Positions 34,898-46,087 of a DNA stretch of 64,000 bases are shown here, piece after piece. Position numbers and translations under genes: made by a program. Under the pieces are notes generated by a model. That model searched no databases. It was given only the letters and a program-made list of their open reading frames with translations, and was not told the DNA's origin. Numbering within the stretch: the first letter of the stretch is position 1; each line of letters begins with the position of its first letter. The stretch comes from Paenibacillus curdlanolyticus YK9 (GTDB taxonomy: Bacteria > Bacillota > Bacilli > Paenibacillales > Paenibacillaceae), in assembly GCF_000179615.1 (NCBI RefSeq), contig NZ_AEDD01000001.1, positions 1-64,000 on the forward strand, written 5' to 3'.

Positions 34898-35007
34898 AGG
34901 TAGACAAATGAGCGCTCAGGTCGCGGCAGGCGCTAATCTGGCATCACTTATCGGCGGTAAATGGCGACATCTTTCTATCGTAGGCGTTCGGAATTTCGCC
35001 GTATACT
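34898..35007 (+). promoter_or_regulatory. Alpha-amylase control region
   Basis: AGGTAGACAAATGA starts at 34898, AATCTGGCATCA at 34935, CTATC at 34975 and TATACT (-10) at 35002. The region upstream of the pullulanase gene repeats all four. The last three keep the same spacing to the -10, and the first is displaced by 11 bp. The -35 is poor, which suggests an activator. Confidence 0.65.
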
Positions 35008-35042
35008 GGGCAAGTATTGCGATTGGTCAAAACGAATCATAA

Positions 35043-36611
<1,569 letters not shown>

Positions 36612-36639
36612 TTGATCGTATGCTGGAGCTGACAGGAAC

Positions 36640-36675
36640 AAGCTTGCTTCGAATTAAGCGGAGCAGGCTTTTTTT
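36640..36675 (+). terminator. Intrinsic terminator after alpha-amylase
   Basis: AAGCTTGCTTCG and CGGAGCAGGCTT pair with small bulges, followed by five T residues. Confidence 0.75.
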
Positions 36676-36703
36676 ACGGCAGTAAGATGAATGTACGTTA
36701 ATG

Positions 36704-36802
36704 AGGTAGACAAATGATCAATCCATGACAATCTGGGATCATATGCCCGCCTGAACTCGCATCATATCTCTATCATGGATGGCGGGCAGCGTGTCTTATA
36801 CT
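36704..36802 (+). promoter_or_regulatory. Pullulanase control region
   Basis: AGGTAGACAAATGA starts at 36704, AATCTGGGATCA at 36730, CTATC at 36770 and TATACT at 36797. From the second motif to the -10 is 67 bp, exactly as upstream of the amylase gene. The first motif is 26 bp away from the second here and 37 bp away there. Confidence 0.65.
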
Positions 36803-36843
36803 AATCGCAGAGAGAAAAAAAGAGTTTGGCATAGGAGTTCTAT

Positions 36844-39800
36844 ATGGAAGCGGTCTCATCAAAAATCGTAAGACGGAGGAAGGTCATGAATCAATCATCA
36901 GGTAGAAAGCGCAGAAGCTGGCTGGCAATCGTGGTAGCGTTCTCCATGCTTGTTCAGCTGGCGGTAGTCATGCAGCCGCGGACAGCCCTAGCTGCTAGCG
37001 GCGGCGCATCAGCAGGTGTCCCTTCATTAGCTGACATCGTTCAAGTCAAGTTGGACGGAGGGGCTGCACAGCTCATGAAGCTGTATGCCAATGGCATGTA
37101 TGAAGCCGCTTTCACGAGTGTGGCAGCTGGCAATCATACGTATTCGGTCTATGTTAACGGCAATGCGGTTGAGGAGAATACAGCGATTGCTCTTCCATTA
37201 GCCCAAAATGTGTATGTACGGTACAGTCCAATTCAAAGCGATAAGGTAATAGATTCGGTTAACGAAAGCACGTCGTTTCAAGCTCCGGCAGCTTGGGTTG
37301 GCAATTTCTCCGCGGGGCTTGGCAGTTACTTGGCCGCTTCGATCAGCGATTGGGCGCCGGGCGATGCCAACGCCTTCCTAACCTATCAAGGCGGAGGAAT
37401 TTATAGCCGGACATTCCCATTCAATCAACCACTGAGCACGGATGTGGCGCTCCAATATAAAGTTGCCTTTGGCGGCGATTGGAGCCATCCGAATATTGGG
37501 GATAACGGCGGCAATATTGCCGTGACGATCCCGGCAGGAACGCCAAGCTTGACGATTTGGGCTGACGCCGTAAATGGTGTTGCCTTTGACTCGGTCAGAG
37601 GAGCGCGTTTTAGCGCTAATCAAGGTGCAGGAAATCCGCGTTACGAGGCGGATGCAGGAACGGTTCAAGCAACGCTTGGTTTATCGGAGAATGGCGCGCC
37701 GTTCATCTACAACAATTTTACGCAGCTCAGCGAATCGCTTTACGCGTATACCGTTCTGTTGCCGGCGGGCAATTATACCTTCGACGCCGTTTTCGATGCG
37801 GTTCATTCTTATCAAAATGGAGCGACTCAGCCGATCAGCCTTGCTGCGGACACGACAGTTACGTTCTTGTACGATGCCTCGCAAGACAAGCTCATGGACA
37901 GCGTCCATGATGAAAGCGCCGTAGCGGAGAAGCTGAATTTCCCGCTGCCGCCTGCGCCGCCGCCTGTTTCTTCTGGCATTGCGATTGATTCGAATATTGC
38001 GGATCGCGTAGAAGCTAGCGTGGATGGCGGGAGCAAGCAGCTGCTCAAGCTGTACTATAACGGTGTATATGAGGTGACGCTGGGCCATCTGGCGAAGGGG
38101 AACCATACGTACACGGTCTATTATAACGATCAGGTGTTAGAGAACGGCACGATAAGCGTTCCGAATGCGCAGGACGTATTCCTGCAATTCAGGCCGTTTC
38201 TAAGCAATAATGTGATGGATTCGATTAATGATCGCGCTTCATTCCGTTCTCCTGCCGCATGGGTAGGCGATTTCTCATCCGGGCTGAACAACTACTTGCC
38301 GACGGCATTAAACGATTGGTCGCCGGGCGATGCTAATTCGTTCCTCACGTATCAAGGCGGGGGAATATACAGCAGAACCTTTACTTTCAATCAGCCATTG
38401 GCAGCGGATGTGGCGCTAAATTACAAAGTAGCCTTTGGCGGCGATTGGAGTCATGGCAATATCGGGAATAATGGCGCCAATATTACCGTTACGATTCCAG
38501 CAGGGACGCAAAGCATGACGGTCTGGGCGGATTCGGTCAATATGACGGCCTTTGATTCCATCAGCGGCACGCCTTTTCATTCCTATCAAGGAGCGGGAAA
38601 TCCGCGTTACGAGAAGCCTGCTGGAACAGTGAATGCAGCACTTGCATTAGCGTTGAACGGGGGTCCTGCCACGTCGAGCAACCTTGCACAGGTAGGGCCA
38701 TCGCTGTACGCCTATACAGCTTTGCTAGCGCCAGGCGTTTATTCGTATCAAGCCATTTTTGATTCCCTGCATCCTTATCAAAATGGCGGCACGCCGACGT
38801 TCACGCTTTCACAAGATACGGTCGTGACCTTCTTGTACGATGCTTCGAACGATCAATTGGTCGACAGCGTGAATTCGCCTGAGCTGGCGACGGCGATGAT
38901 CGGACTGACAGCGCCGATTGATTTGAATGCGCTTGACCAACAAGCCTACAAGGGCAACGACTTAGGAGCAGTTTATACCCCGGATCATACGCAATTTAAA
39001 GTTTGGGCGCCTACGGCATCCAAGGTTCAATTGAAGCTTTACAGCACCGGCGATGCGAATGATAACAGCGTCCTATCGACGGAAAATATGCAGAAGCAAG
39101 ACAATGGCATCTGGGTTTTGAACAAAGCAGGGAATTTGAAAGGCGCGTTCTACACCTATTTCGTTACAGTAGGGCTAAAAACGAATGAAACCGTAGATCT
39201 GTACGCCAAAGCAGTCGGCATCAACGGCAACAGGGCGATGGTTGTTGATCTTAACGACACGAACCCCGATGGCTGGAATAGCGATCAACACGTTGCGCAG
39301 AAGAAGATTACAGACGCCGTGATTTGGGAAACGCATGTCAGAGACTTTTCCAGTGATCGCAACTCTGGCATTAGCGACGCAAACCGGGGAAAATATCTTG
39401 CCTTCACCGAAACAGGAACGACGTTAAAAGGGGAAGGGAAGGTCGCCACAGGCGTAGACCACCTGAAACAGCTAGGCGTGAACTATATACAGCTGCTTCC
39501 TGTGTTCGATTATGATAATTTTAACGGTGGCGAAGCTTCGGATGTGTACAACTGGGGCTACAATCCGAAAAATTATAACGTGCCGGAAGGCTCTTATTCT
39601 TCGGACCCTGCTAATGGAATTACGCGAATCAAAGAGTTTAAGCAAATGGTGCAAGGGCTGCATAAGGCCGATATTGGCGTCATTATGGATGTCGTATATA
39701 ACCATACGGGCCTCTCGAGCGGCTCGTGGTTCAACCTGACCGTACCGGATTACTACTATCGTCATAACGAGGATGGCAGCTTCTCCAACGGATCGGGTAC

Positions 39801-42141
39801 GGATAACGAAACCGCAAGCGAGAGAGCGATGTTTCGAAAATTCATGGTCGAATCGGTTTTATATTGGGCGCAGCAGTATCATGTGGATGGCTTCCGCTTC
39901 GACTTGATGGCGCTGCATGATGTCGATACGATGAATGCGATTCGTAAGGCGCTGAATGAAGCGGGGCTATCGAATGTCCTCATGTACGGAGAGCCGTGGA
40001 AGGGCGGGCCGTCGGCAATGGCTGCAAACGTGCTGCCTGCGAATAAAGCGAATGCCAAACATTTGGATAACGGAATAGCCGTGTTTAATGATGATTTACG
40101 GGATGTCATCAAAGGGTATGTGTTCGACCCGGCAGGCAAAGGCTTTGCGCAAGGCGGCAATGTCAGCAGCCCAATAGGCACGGAGTTGGTATCGAGGGAG
40201 TATGCCGATTCGGATCTCATAGCGGGCATCCAGTCGAATTCGAATCCGGCGACCGCGAGCAATAGCTCATGGACGAAGGAAGCGTGGCTCCAAAATCCGT
40301 CGCAATCGATTAACTATATTTCGGTGCACGACGATCTCAGTCTATGGGATAAGCTCGTAGGCTCTGTAAACGGCATTCCGTCAGACCATCAGCAATATGC
40401 CGACCGAGACGATAACCTGGTAGCGATTAATAAAATCGCTGCAGCGGCGAATCTGACTTCTCAGGGCGTCGCGTTCTTCCAAGCGGGTGAAGAGTTTGCG
40501 CGCACGAAGCTGGGTGACCATAACAGCTATCAATCGCCGATCGCAATCAACCAGATTGATTGGTCCAGACTCGAGACGTTTGCTGATTTGAATCGCTACT
40601 ATGAAGGTTTGATTCAGATCCGGAAGCAATATGACCTGTTCCGGGATGCAACGGGCGCTTCGGTGCAAAATATGGTGTTCTCGGAGGATGGCAAAGAAAA
40701 CGTAGTCGCTTACACGGTACAAGATGCAACGAACACGATCGCAGTGCTCTTGAACGCCACAACCGAGGAGCAGACCGTCACCTTGAAGACAAAAAATGGC
40801 CGATTGCCAGCTGACTGGACAATCTTGGCCAATAAGGATAACGCAGGCCTTGCAAGCCTTGGGCTTGTATCCGGCGGAGACATTACGATTCCGGCTCAGA
40901 GTGCGATGGTGCTCGCTGGGAAGCAGCAAAGCGGCGGTGGCACGATAGAAGGAGGCTCGGCGGGCGGCGGTTTAATTAATCCGAATGCTTCCCAAGTCGC
41001 AAATGGCAAAATCATCGTTGCCTCCAAGCTCGACGGCCAGTCCAATCAAGCGACAGCAATCGTGAGCAGCGAGGATATCAAGCAAGCAGCAAGCGATGTG
41101 TCTTCCGGCGCATATGGCACCAAACGGATTCCGATTGAGGTGCTGAAGGCAGAGGGCGCAACGGCTTATGCGGTGGAGCTGCCCGTCTCGACCTTGACGG
41201 AAGCTTCGGCAGCAAGCGAGTACGCGATTGCGACTGCGCTCGGCACGGTCGTCGTACCTTCCAATCTGCTGATTTCCGCAAACCTTGCAAATGCCGATCA
41301 TGTTTCGTTGTTCATTGGCATTGGCGATAAGAGCTCGAACAGCGACAAGCCTTCGATTGTTGTCGATGTGAAGGTAAATGGCGCAGCACGAGGTTGGAGC
41401 AATCCAGACGCTCGCGTGACCATTGCCATTCCTTATGAGCCGACTGATGAGGAGAAAGCAGATCCCGAGCATATCGTAATATGGCAGCTGGTTCGCACAG
41501 GCAAGGCGGTGCCTGTTCCTACCGGGAAATATGATGCTGCATCAGGTAAAGTCGTGTTCACAACGCCCCAGCCGGGCCAGTATGTCGTAGCCTATGTCCA
41601 TAAAACATTTGAAGATATTGAGCAGTATGCTTGGGCCAAGCAGGCCATTGAAGTGATGGCTTCCAAAGGCGTGATTAACGGAACATCTGCGACGACGTTC
41701 AGTCCTTCTGCGGCTGTGAAGAGAGCCGACTTCATCCTTCTATTGGTGAAAGCATTGGGCCTTAGCGGCAAAGCAGAGGGCAACTTTGCCGATGTCGGCG
41801 ATGAAGCTTACTATGCTGAAGCGGTTGCTGTCGCGAGAAAGCTAGGCATTGCAACTGGGATTGGCAATAACCAATTCGATCCTGACGGGGAAATTTCCAG
41901 GCAGGAAATGATGACGATGGTGACGCGGGCGATGCATGCGGCGAACAAGGAGCTAGCAACCGGCACGGATGCGGAGCTGACGCCATTTGCAGATAAGGAT
42001 AGCATTGCGGCTTATGCGGTTCAAAGTGCTGCAACGCTTGTTAAGAACGGCATTGTCACAGGCGATGGCCTGAAAATTAATCCGCTTGGCCATACAACGA
42101 GAGCGGAAGCGGCCGTTTTAATTTATCGGATTTACAATTAA
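36844..42141 (+). CDS. SLH-anchored type I pullulanase (GH13_14-like) with duplicated N-terminal modules
   Basis: This 1765-residue exoenzyme debranches alpha-1,6 links in pullulan or starch. A signal peptide (LAIVVAFSMLVQLAVVMQ) is followed by two homologous modules of about 320 residues (about 58-375 and 385-690), each containing FLTYQGGGIYSRTF and VAFGGDWSH. Then comes a CBM48-like part (TQFKVWAPTASKVQLKLY) and the type I signature YNWGYNPKNYN. Catalytic residues are D1020 (GFRFDLMALHD), E1050 (MYGEPW) and D1163/D1164 (SVHDDLSLWD). Three SLH domains close the protein (about 1589-1765), attaching it to the cell wall. ATG 36844 and ATG 36886 both have ribosome sites. Confidence 0.93.
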   Translation: MEAVSSKIVRRRKVMNQSSGRKRRSWLAIVVAFSMLVQLAVVMQPRTALAASGGASAGVPSLADIVQVKLDGGAAQLMKLYANGMYEAAFTSVAAGNHTYSVYVNGNAVEENTAIALPLAQNVYVRYSPIQSDKVIDSVNESTSFQAPAAWVGNFSAGLGSYLAASISDWAPGDANAFLTYQGGGIYSRTFPFNQPLSTDVALQYKVAFGGDWSHPNIGDNGGNIAVTIPAGTPSLTIWADAVNGVAFDSVRGARFSANQGAGNPRYEADAGTVQATLGLSENGAPFIYNNFTQLSESLYAYTVLLPAGNYTFDAVFDAVHSYQNGATQPISLAADTTVTFLYDASQDKLMDSVHDESAVAEKLNFPLPPAPPPVSSGIAIDSNIADRVEASVDGGSKQLLKLYYNGVYEVTLGHLAKGNHTYTVYYNDQVLENGTISVPNAQDVFLQFRPFLSNNVMDSINDRASFRSPAAWVGDFSSGLNNYLPTALNDWSPGDANSFLTYQGGGIYSRTFTFNQPLAADVALNYKVAFGGDWSHGNIGNNGANITVTIPAGTQSMTVWADSVNMTAFDSISGTPFHSYQGAGNPRYEKPAGTVNAALALALNGGPATSSNLAQVGPSLYAYTALLAPGVYSYQAIFDSLHPYQNGGTPTFTLSQDTVVTFLYDASNDQLVDSVNSPELATAMIGLTAPIDLNALDQQAYKGNDLGAVYTPDHTQFKVWAPTASKVQLKLYSTGDANDNSVLSTENMQKQDNGIWVLNKAGNLKGAFYTYFVTVGLKTNETVDLYAKAVGINGNRAMVVDLNDTNPDGWNSDQHVAQKKITDAVIWETHVRDFSSDRNSGISDANRGKYLAFTETGTTLKGEGKVATGVDHLKQLGVNYIQLLPVFDYDNFNGGEASDVYNWGYNPKNYNVPEGSYSSDPANGITRIKEFKQMVQGLHKADIGVIMDVVYNHTGLSSGSWFNLTVPDYYYRHNEDGSFSNGSGTDNETASERAMFRKFMVESVLYWAQQYHVDGFRFDLMALHDVDTMNAIRKALNEAGLSNVLMYGEPWKGGPSAMAANVLPANKANAKHLDNGIAVFNDDLRDVIKGYVFDPAGKGFAQGGNVSSPIGTELVSREYADSDLIAGIQSNSNPATASNSSWTKEAWLQNPSQSINYISVHDDLSLWDKLVGSVNGIPSDHQQYADRDDNLVAINKIAAAANLTSQGVAFFQAGEEFARTKLGDHNSYQSPIAINQIDWSRLETFADLNRYYEGLIQIRKQYDLFRDATGASVQNMVFSEDGKENVVAYTVQDATNTIAVLLNATTEEQTVTLKTKNGRLPADWTILANKDNAGLASLGLVSGGDITIPAQSAMVLAGKQQSGGGTIEGGSAGGGLINPNASQVANGKIIVASKLDGQSNQATAIVSSEDIKQAASDVSSGAYGTKRIPIEVLKAEGATAYAVELPVSTLTEASAASEYAIATALGTVVVPSNLLISANLANADHVSLFIGIGDKSSNSDKPSIVVDVKVNGAARGWSNPDARVTIAIPYEPTDEEKADPEHIVIWQLVRTGKAVPVPTGKYDAASGKVVFTTPQPGQYVVAYVHKTFEDIEQYAWAKQAIEVMASKGVINGTSATTFSPSAAVKRADFILLLVKALGLSGKAEGNFADVGDEAYYAEAVAVARKLGIATGIGNNQFDPDGEISRQEMMTMVTRAMHAANKELATGTDAELTPFADKDSIAAYAVQSAATLVKNGIVTGDGLKINPLGHTTRAEAAVLIYRIYN

Positions 42142-42153
42142 GCTGATTTCGCA

Positions 42154-42191
42154 GCCAATTTGGTATATTCTATGAAAGAGAATACCAATTG
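42154..42191. promoter_or_regulatory. Long imperfect palindrome before the AHSA1-like gene
   Basis: CCAATTTGGTATATTCT (42154-42170) and AGAGAATACCAATTGG (42176-42191) are complementary apart from single-base bulges. It ends next to the ribosome site GGAGAGGAAG, so it could be an operator or an mRNA hairpin affecting translation. Confidence 0.55.
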
Positions 42192-42214
42192 GAGAGGAAG
42201 CGTGATCCGATCAT

Positions 42215-42646
42215 ATGGAACGTAATGTGAACGAGACAGCAGCCCAAGTCGTTGGCCAGACGGCCTCCGCCGGCTTCCAGATTGGCGTACGCCGGACGCT
42301 GCCACTTACAGCGGAGGAAGCGTGGGCATACTTGACCTCTTCGGAGGGGCTGTCGTTATGGCTGGGCGACGCGCCTCCGCCTGCTTTTCAGCAAGGGGAG
42401 AGCTTTGGCTCTTCGGACGGGATTTCCGGACAGCTGCGCGTCGTGAAGGAAAACCAGCAGCTGCGTCTGAAATGGAAGCTGCCAAGGTGGGAGCGGGAGT
42501 CGACGCTTCAAATCCGGTTGATCCCGGCCAAGACGGGAACGACGATCAGCTTTCATCAGGAAAACCTGGACAATGCTCATACCCGCGAGGAAATGAAGCA
42601 GCATTGGGAGGACGTAATCAGCAAGATCGCGAAGCACGCCATTTGA
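42215..42646 (+). CDS. SRPBCC-domain protein, AHSA1-like
   Basis: A 143-residue START-like fold protein. RRTLPLTAEEAWAYLTSSEG opens the helix-grip fold, LRLKWKLPRWERESTLQIRL forms the central strands, and EEMKQHWEDVISKIAKHAI is the long C-terminal helix. The AHSA1 group binds hydrophobic ligands or co-chaperone partners; the ligand here is unknown. ATG 42215 lies 15 nt after GGAGAGGAAG, a long spacing, and next to the palindrome at 42154. A terminator overlaps the stop codon. Confidence 0.8.
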   Translation: MERNVNETAAQVVGQTASAGFQIGVRRTLPLTAEEAWAYLTSSEGLSLWLGDAPPPAFQQGESFGSSDGISGQLRVVKENQQLRLKWKLPRWERESTLQIRLIPAKTGTTISFHQENLDNAHTREEMKQHWEDVISKIAKHAI

Positions 42647-42661
42647 TGGCGTGCTTTTTTA
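42632..42661 (+). terminator. Intrinsic terminator overlapping the end of the AHSA1-like gene
   Basis: AAGCACGCC and GGCGTGCTT form a perfect 9-bp stem around ATTTGAT, followed by T residues. Confidence 0.88.
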
Positions 42662-42787
42662 TTTTGACTAAGCAAAAAATAAACGTCGTATGGAATAGGC
42701 TGAGCCGCGAGTTGAGGCTATAATGATACATAGCAGTGTTCAAAGCATCGTAATGTTTATTAAGCTTCTGGAGAATGGAGTCCTAAC

Positions 42788-44629
42788 ATGATCTACCGCA
42801 ATATGGAAGAATGCGTCAATGATTTGGAGAAACACGGACATCTCGTTCGGATTCATGAAGAGGTCGATCCCCATCTGGAGATGGCGGCGATTCACTTGAA
42901 GGTGTTCGAGGCAGGCGGTCCGGCTTTACTGTTCGAAAAGGTGAAAGGGTCGAAGTTCCGCGCGGTGTCCAACCTGTTCGGAACGGTGGAGCGCAGCAAG
43001 TTTATTTTCCGGCAGACGTGGGATTCGGTTCAGGACGTAATCGCGCTCCGCAACGACCCCGTCAAAGCGATGAAAAATCCGTTCAAGCATGTTCGTACAG
43101 GACTTGCAGCCAGACATGCGCTTCCTATGAAGCAGAGCGGCAAGCCTGCGGAGATGCAGGAAATCAACATTTCGGATCTGCCGCTCATCAAGCATTGGCA
43201 GGGGGACGGTGGCGCTTTCGTCACGCTTCCGCAGGTCTATTCCGAAGATCCGGACAAGCCGGGCATCATGAATTCCAACCTCGGGATGTACCGCGTCCAG
43301 CTCAGCGGCAACGACTATGAGATGGACAAGGAAGTCGGCATCCATTATCAGATCCATCGCGGCATTGGCATCCATCAGGATCGAGCGAACCGTCAGGGTA
43401 TGCCGCTAAAAGTGAGCATTTTTGCAGGCGGGCCTCCGGCGCATACGTTATCGGCCGTGATGCCGCTGCCGGAAGGGATGAGCGAGCTGACGTTCGCGGG
43501 CTTGCTATCCGGGCGCCGGTTCCGTTACAGCTATGTCGACGGCTTCTGCATTAGCAACGATGCGGATTTCGTCATCACGGGCGAAATCCATCAGGGCGAG
43601 ACGAAGCCGGAAGGGCCGTTCGGCGATCACTTGGGCTATTATAGTCTGACGCATCCGTTCCCGGTCATGCGCGTGCATAAGGTGTACGCGAGGCCGAACG
43701 CGATTTTCCCGTTCACCGTCGTCGGACGTCCGCCGCAGGAGGACACGGCATTCGGCGCGCTCATCCATGAGCTGACTGGGGATGCGATCAAGCAGGAAAT
43801 TCCGGGCGTCAAAGAGGTGCATGCGGTCGACGCCGCAGGCGTTCATCCGCTATTGTTTGCCATTGGCAGCGAGCGTTATACCCCATACGAGCAAGTGAAG
43901 CAGCCGGCGGAAATTCTCACGATCGCCAACCGCATTCTCGGAACGGGCCAGCTCAGCTTGGCCAAGTACCTGTTTATGACGGCTGAGGAAAGTCAGCCAT
44001 TGGATACGCATGACGTTGAAGGGTTCCTTGGCTATATTTTGGAACGGATCAATTTGAAGCGGGACATTCATTTTTACACGAATACGACCATCGACACGCT
44101 CGATTATTCCGGTACTGGCTTGAATACGGGCAGCAAGGTTATATTCGCAGCGGTTGGAGAGAAGAAGCGGGAGCTGTGCCGCGAGGTGCCCGCGCAGCTA
44201 ACGGAATTGCCTGCGGGCTTCGGGCAAGCACGGCTTGTCATGCCGGGAATCGTTGCGATTCAAGGCTCAGCGTTCGCAAGTTACGAGGAAGCGCAGCAGG
44301 AGATCGACGGCTTGTGCAAGGCTATCGCAGCGAAGGGGCCGCTTGATTCGGCTCCGATGATGATCCTGTGCGATGACAGCGAATTTATGAGCGAGACGAC
44401 GAACAATTTCCTGTGGGCCACCTTCACGCGCAGCAACCCATCGCATGATATTTATGGCGTGAACAGCGGTTATGCGTTCAAGCATTGGGCTTGCGATAAT
44501 GTGATCATTGATGCGCGGGTTAAGCCGCATCAGGCGCCGCCGCTTATTCCTGACCCTGTAGTCGAGAAAAACATCGAGCGATTGTTTGCCGAAGGCGGAA
44601 GCTTGAGCGGGTTGGGGCTGTCGAAGTAA
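42788..44629 (+). CDS. UbiD-family prenyl-FMN-dependent decarboxylase
   Basis: A 613-residue enzyme of the UbiD superfamily, which decarboxylates aromatic or alpha,beta-unsaturated acids using prenylated FMN. Landmarks are SNLGMYRVQLSGNDYEMDKE, VGIHYQIHRGIGIH and EGPFGDHLGYYSLTHPFPVM, the cofactor/catalytic region. It is longer than canonical UbiD (about 490-500 residues) but comparable long members exist. No UbiX-type flavin prenyltransferase gene is adjacent. ATG 42788 follows GGAGTCC. The substrate is unknown. Confidence 0.88.
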   Translation: MIYRNMEECVNDLEKHGHLVRIHEEVDPHLEMAAIHLKVFEAGGPALLFEKVKGSKFRAVSNLFGTVERSKFIFRQTWDSVQDVIALRNDPVKAMKNPFKHVRTGLAARHALPMKQSGKPAEMQEINISDLPLIKHWQGDGGAFVTLPQVYSEDPDKPGIMNSNLGMYRVQLSGNDYEMDKEVGIHYQIHRGIGIHQDRANRQGMPLKVSIFAGGPPAHTLSAVMPLPEGMSELTFAGLLSGRRFRYSYVDGFCISNDADFVITGEIHQGETKPEGPFGDHLGYYSLTHPFPVMRVHKVYARPNAIFPFTVVGRPPQEDTAFGALIHELTGDAIKQEIPGVKEVHAVDAAGVHPLLFAIGSERYTPYEQVKQPAEILTIANRILGTGQLSLAKYLFMTAEESQPLDTHDVEGFLGYILERINLKRDIHFYTNTTIDTLDYSGTGLNTGSKVIFAAVGEKKRELCREVPAQLTELPAGFGQARLVMPGIVAIQGSAFASYEEAQQEIDGLCKAIAAKGPLDSAPMMILCDDSEFMSETTNNFLWATFTRSNPSHDIYGVNSGYAFKHWACDNVIIDARVKPHQAPPLIPDPVVEKNIERLFAEGGSLSGLGLSK

Positions 44630-44660
44630 TTCGCTGCAGCAGCGTGGGCGTCCCATTGGA

Positions 44661-44715
44661 AAAGAGAACCGTAACGAGACGGCTTGCTGCCTGATGTTAC
44701 GGTTCTCTTTTTGGT
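44661..44715. terminator. Bidirectional intrinsic terminator
   Basis: AAAGAGAACCGTAAC and GTTACGGTTCTCTTT are perfect 15-nt complements with a 20-nt loop, and T-rich tails occur on both strands. It lies between the UbiD gene and the convergent thioesterase gene. Confidence 0.88.
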
Positions 44716-44722
44716 TAGGGGA

Positions 44723-45115
44723 TTATTCAAACCTTGCACGAAGGGCATCCGGTACAGCATGGCTTTTGCGCGTTTCGATATTCATGGTGACGCTCGTTAC
44801 TAATGCATCCGCACAAAGCTCGCCATGCTCGTTCACGATCTCTTGCTTCAGCACATAGCTGCTTCGCCCGATCGATTGCGGCTCTGTCGTTACGATAAGC
44901 CGGTCGCCTTGTCTGCATTCCTTGCGATAGCTGATGTTGATGTTCACCGTAACCGTCTGGACGCCCAGCGTCTTGAATACGTCATAGTGCAGCGCATTCG
45001 CGTCGTACCATTCCTCGCGGCCCCATTCGAGGTATTCGAGATATTTGGCATTATTGACATGCCCGTTCACATCGATTTCTGTCGAACGGACAATGAGATC
45101 AAGACTTACTTTCAT
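44723..45115 (-). CDS. Acyl-CoA thioesterase (4HBT hot-dog fold)
   Basis: A 130-residue hot-dog protein with the 4-hydroxybenzoyl-CoA thioesterase pattern VNGHVNNAKYLEYLEWGREE, then VTVNINISYRKECRQGDRLI. In this family, the Asp/Glu near the HVNN motif activates water to hydrolyse acyl-CoA thioesters. AAGGAGTG is placed before ATG 45115. The acyl chain preference is unknown. Confidence 0.88.
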   Translation of the reverse strand: MKVSLDLIVRSTEIDVNGHVNNAKYLEYLEWGREEWYDANALHYDVFKTLGVQTVTVNINISYRKECRQGDRLIVTTEPQSIGRSSYVLKQEIVNEHGELCADALVTSVTMNIETRKSHAVPDALRARFE

Positions 45116-45272
45116 ACGAGTTCACTCCTTCAATAAGGGCATTCGAGCACCGTCTTTACTGATTGTATCGAGCAAACGAACGAATTGTCAAAACTTTGGC
45201 AGTCGAGTTTTTGCTGTCGGACTAGACTGCGCAATCCGTCGAATGATATGATGGTCTAGGGTGAATTAGACG

Positions 45273-45893
45273 ATGAACAACGAGACGATGAATGAACTAA
45301 ATGGCATGAATGATGCCGAGGCCCAACAAAAATGGGATGAGCTTGTGAAGGGCGTCCTTCACAATGGCCAAGTTGCATTGCAATCAAACTTCGGCAAAGT
45401 CGAAGGTCAAGTACTCCACCACGATAACTACGGTCCGATCTTTATCTACCAAGTACAGGACAGCTCTGACAATGGATATGTATGCGGTTTCTTCCTTCGT
45501 GAGCTGCTTACACGCTTCCAGTCCAATGAGGACCCGTCCGATTGGATGGCATCGTTCTACTTCGAGCTGATGAAAACCGAAGGCGGCAGACCGCTTCCGG
45601 AACCGCCGTCGACGGAAGAAGAAGCGAAAGCGCTCATCGACAAGGCGCTTGTTCCGCATTGCATCTCTGTCGTTAAGGAAGAGTTTGCTCCTGAAGAAGT
45701 GCATGCCGGCCTGGCCATGAATGAAGAGTACGGCCCAGTCTTCGAAACGGGATTCCCATCGATCGTGGACGGCAACAACGTATGCGCGTTCCCGCTGCAT
45801 CTGTTGTTCACGCAATTGCTGCTGAACCGCGACCCGGCTGACGTGCTGCTGCAAGGCTTGTACAAGATCCGGGAAGAGCATGGTCTGGAGTAA
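45273..45893 (+). CDS. Hypothetical protein with an internal domain duplication
   Basis: The 206-residue protein has no signal peptide. It is built from two similar halves: residues about 23-100 (NYGPIFIYQVQ, NGYVCGFFLRELLTRFQSNE, DPSDWM) and about 124-203 (EYGPVFETGFP, NNVCAFPLHLLFTQLLLNRD, PADVLL). A Pro/Glu-rich hinge joins them. The repeated core suggests a two-domain fold or a fused dimer. I do not recognise the family. AGGGTG precedes ATG 45273; ATG 45288 is an alternative. Confidence 0.75.
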   Translation: MNNETMNELNGMNDAEAQQKWDELVKGVLHNGQVALQSNFGKVEGQVLHHDNYGPIFIYQVQDSSDNGYVCGFFLRELLTRFQSNEDPSDWMASFYFELMKTEGGRPLPEPPSTEEEAKALIDKALVPHCISVVKEEFAPEEVHAGLAMNEEYGPVFETGFPSIVDGNNVCAFPLHLLFTQLLLNRDPADVLLQGLYKIREEHGLE

Positions 45894-45920
45894 GCAGGAA
45901 ATGGATTGTAATTCGTGATG

Positions 45921-45954
45921 ACAAGGCTGCCCGAAGGGCGGCCTTGTTTTTTTT
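45921..45954 (+). terminator. Intrinsic terminator
   Basis: ACAAGGCtGCCC and GGGCgGCCTTGT pair with one mismatch around GAA, followed by eight T residues. Confidence 0.9.
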
Positions 45955-46087
45955 GTGTTTTCTTTGTAAGGTTAGCCGCTGGCATTTGGTAAGATAAGGG
46001 AGAGTTACATGGCGGACAATATTCGCTGCCTGAGAGCAGCAGGCAATTGAGTGCATTGGGAATCTGTTAAGGGGAGAGTTGGACGTG

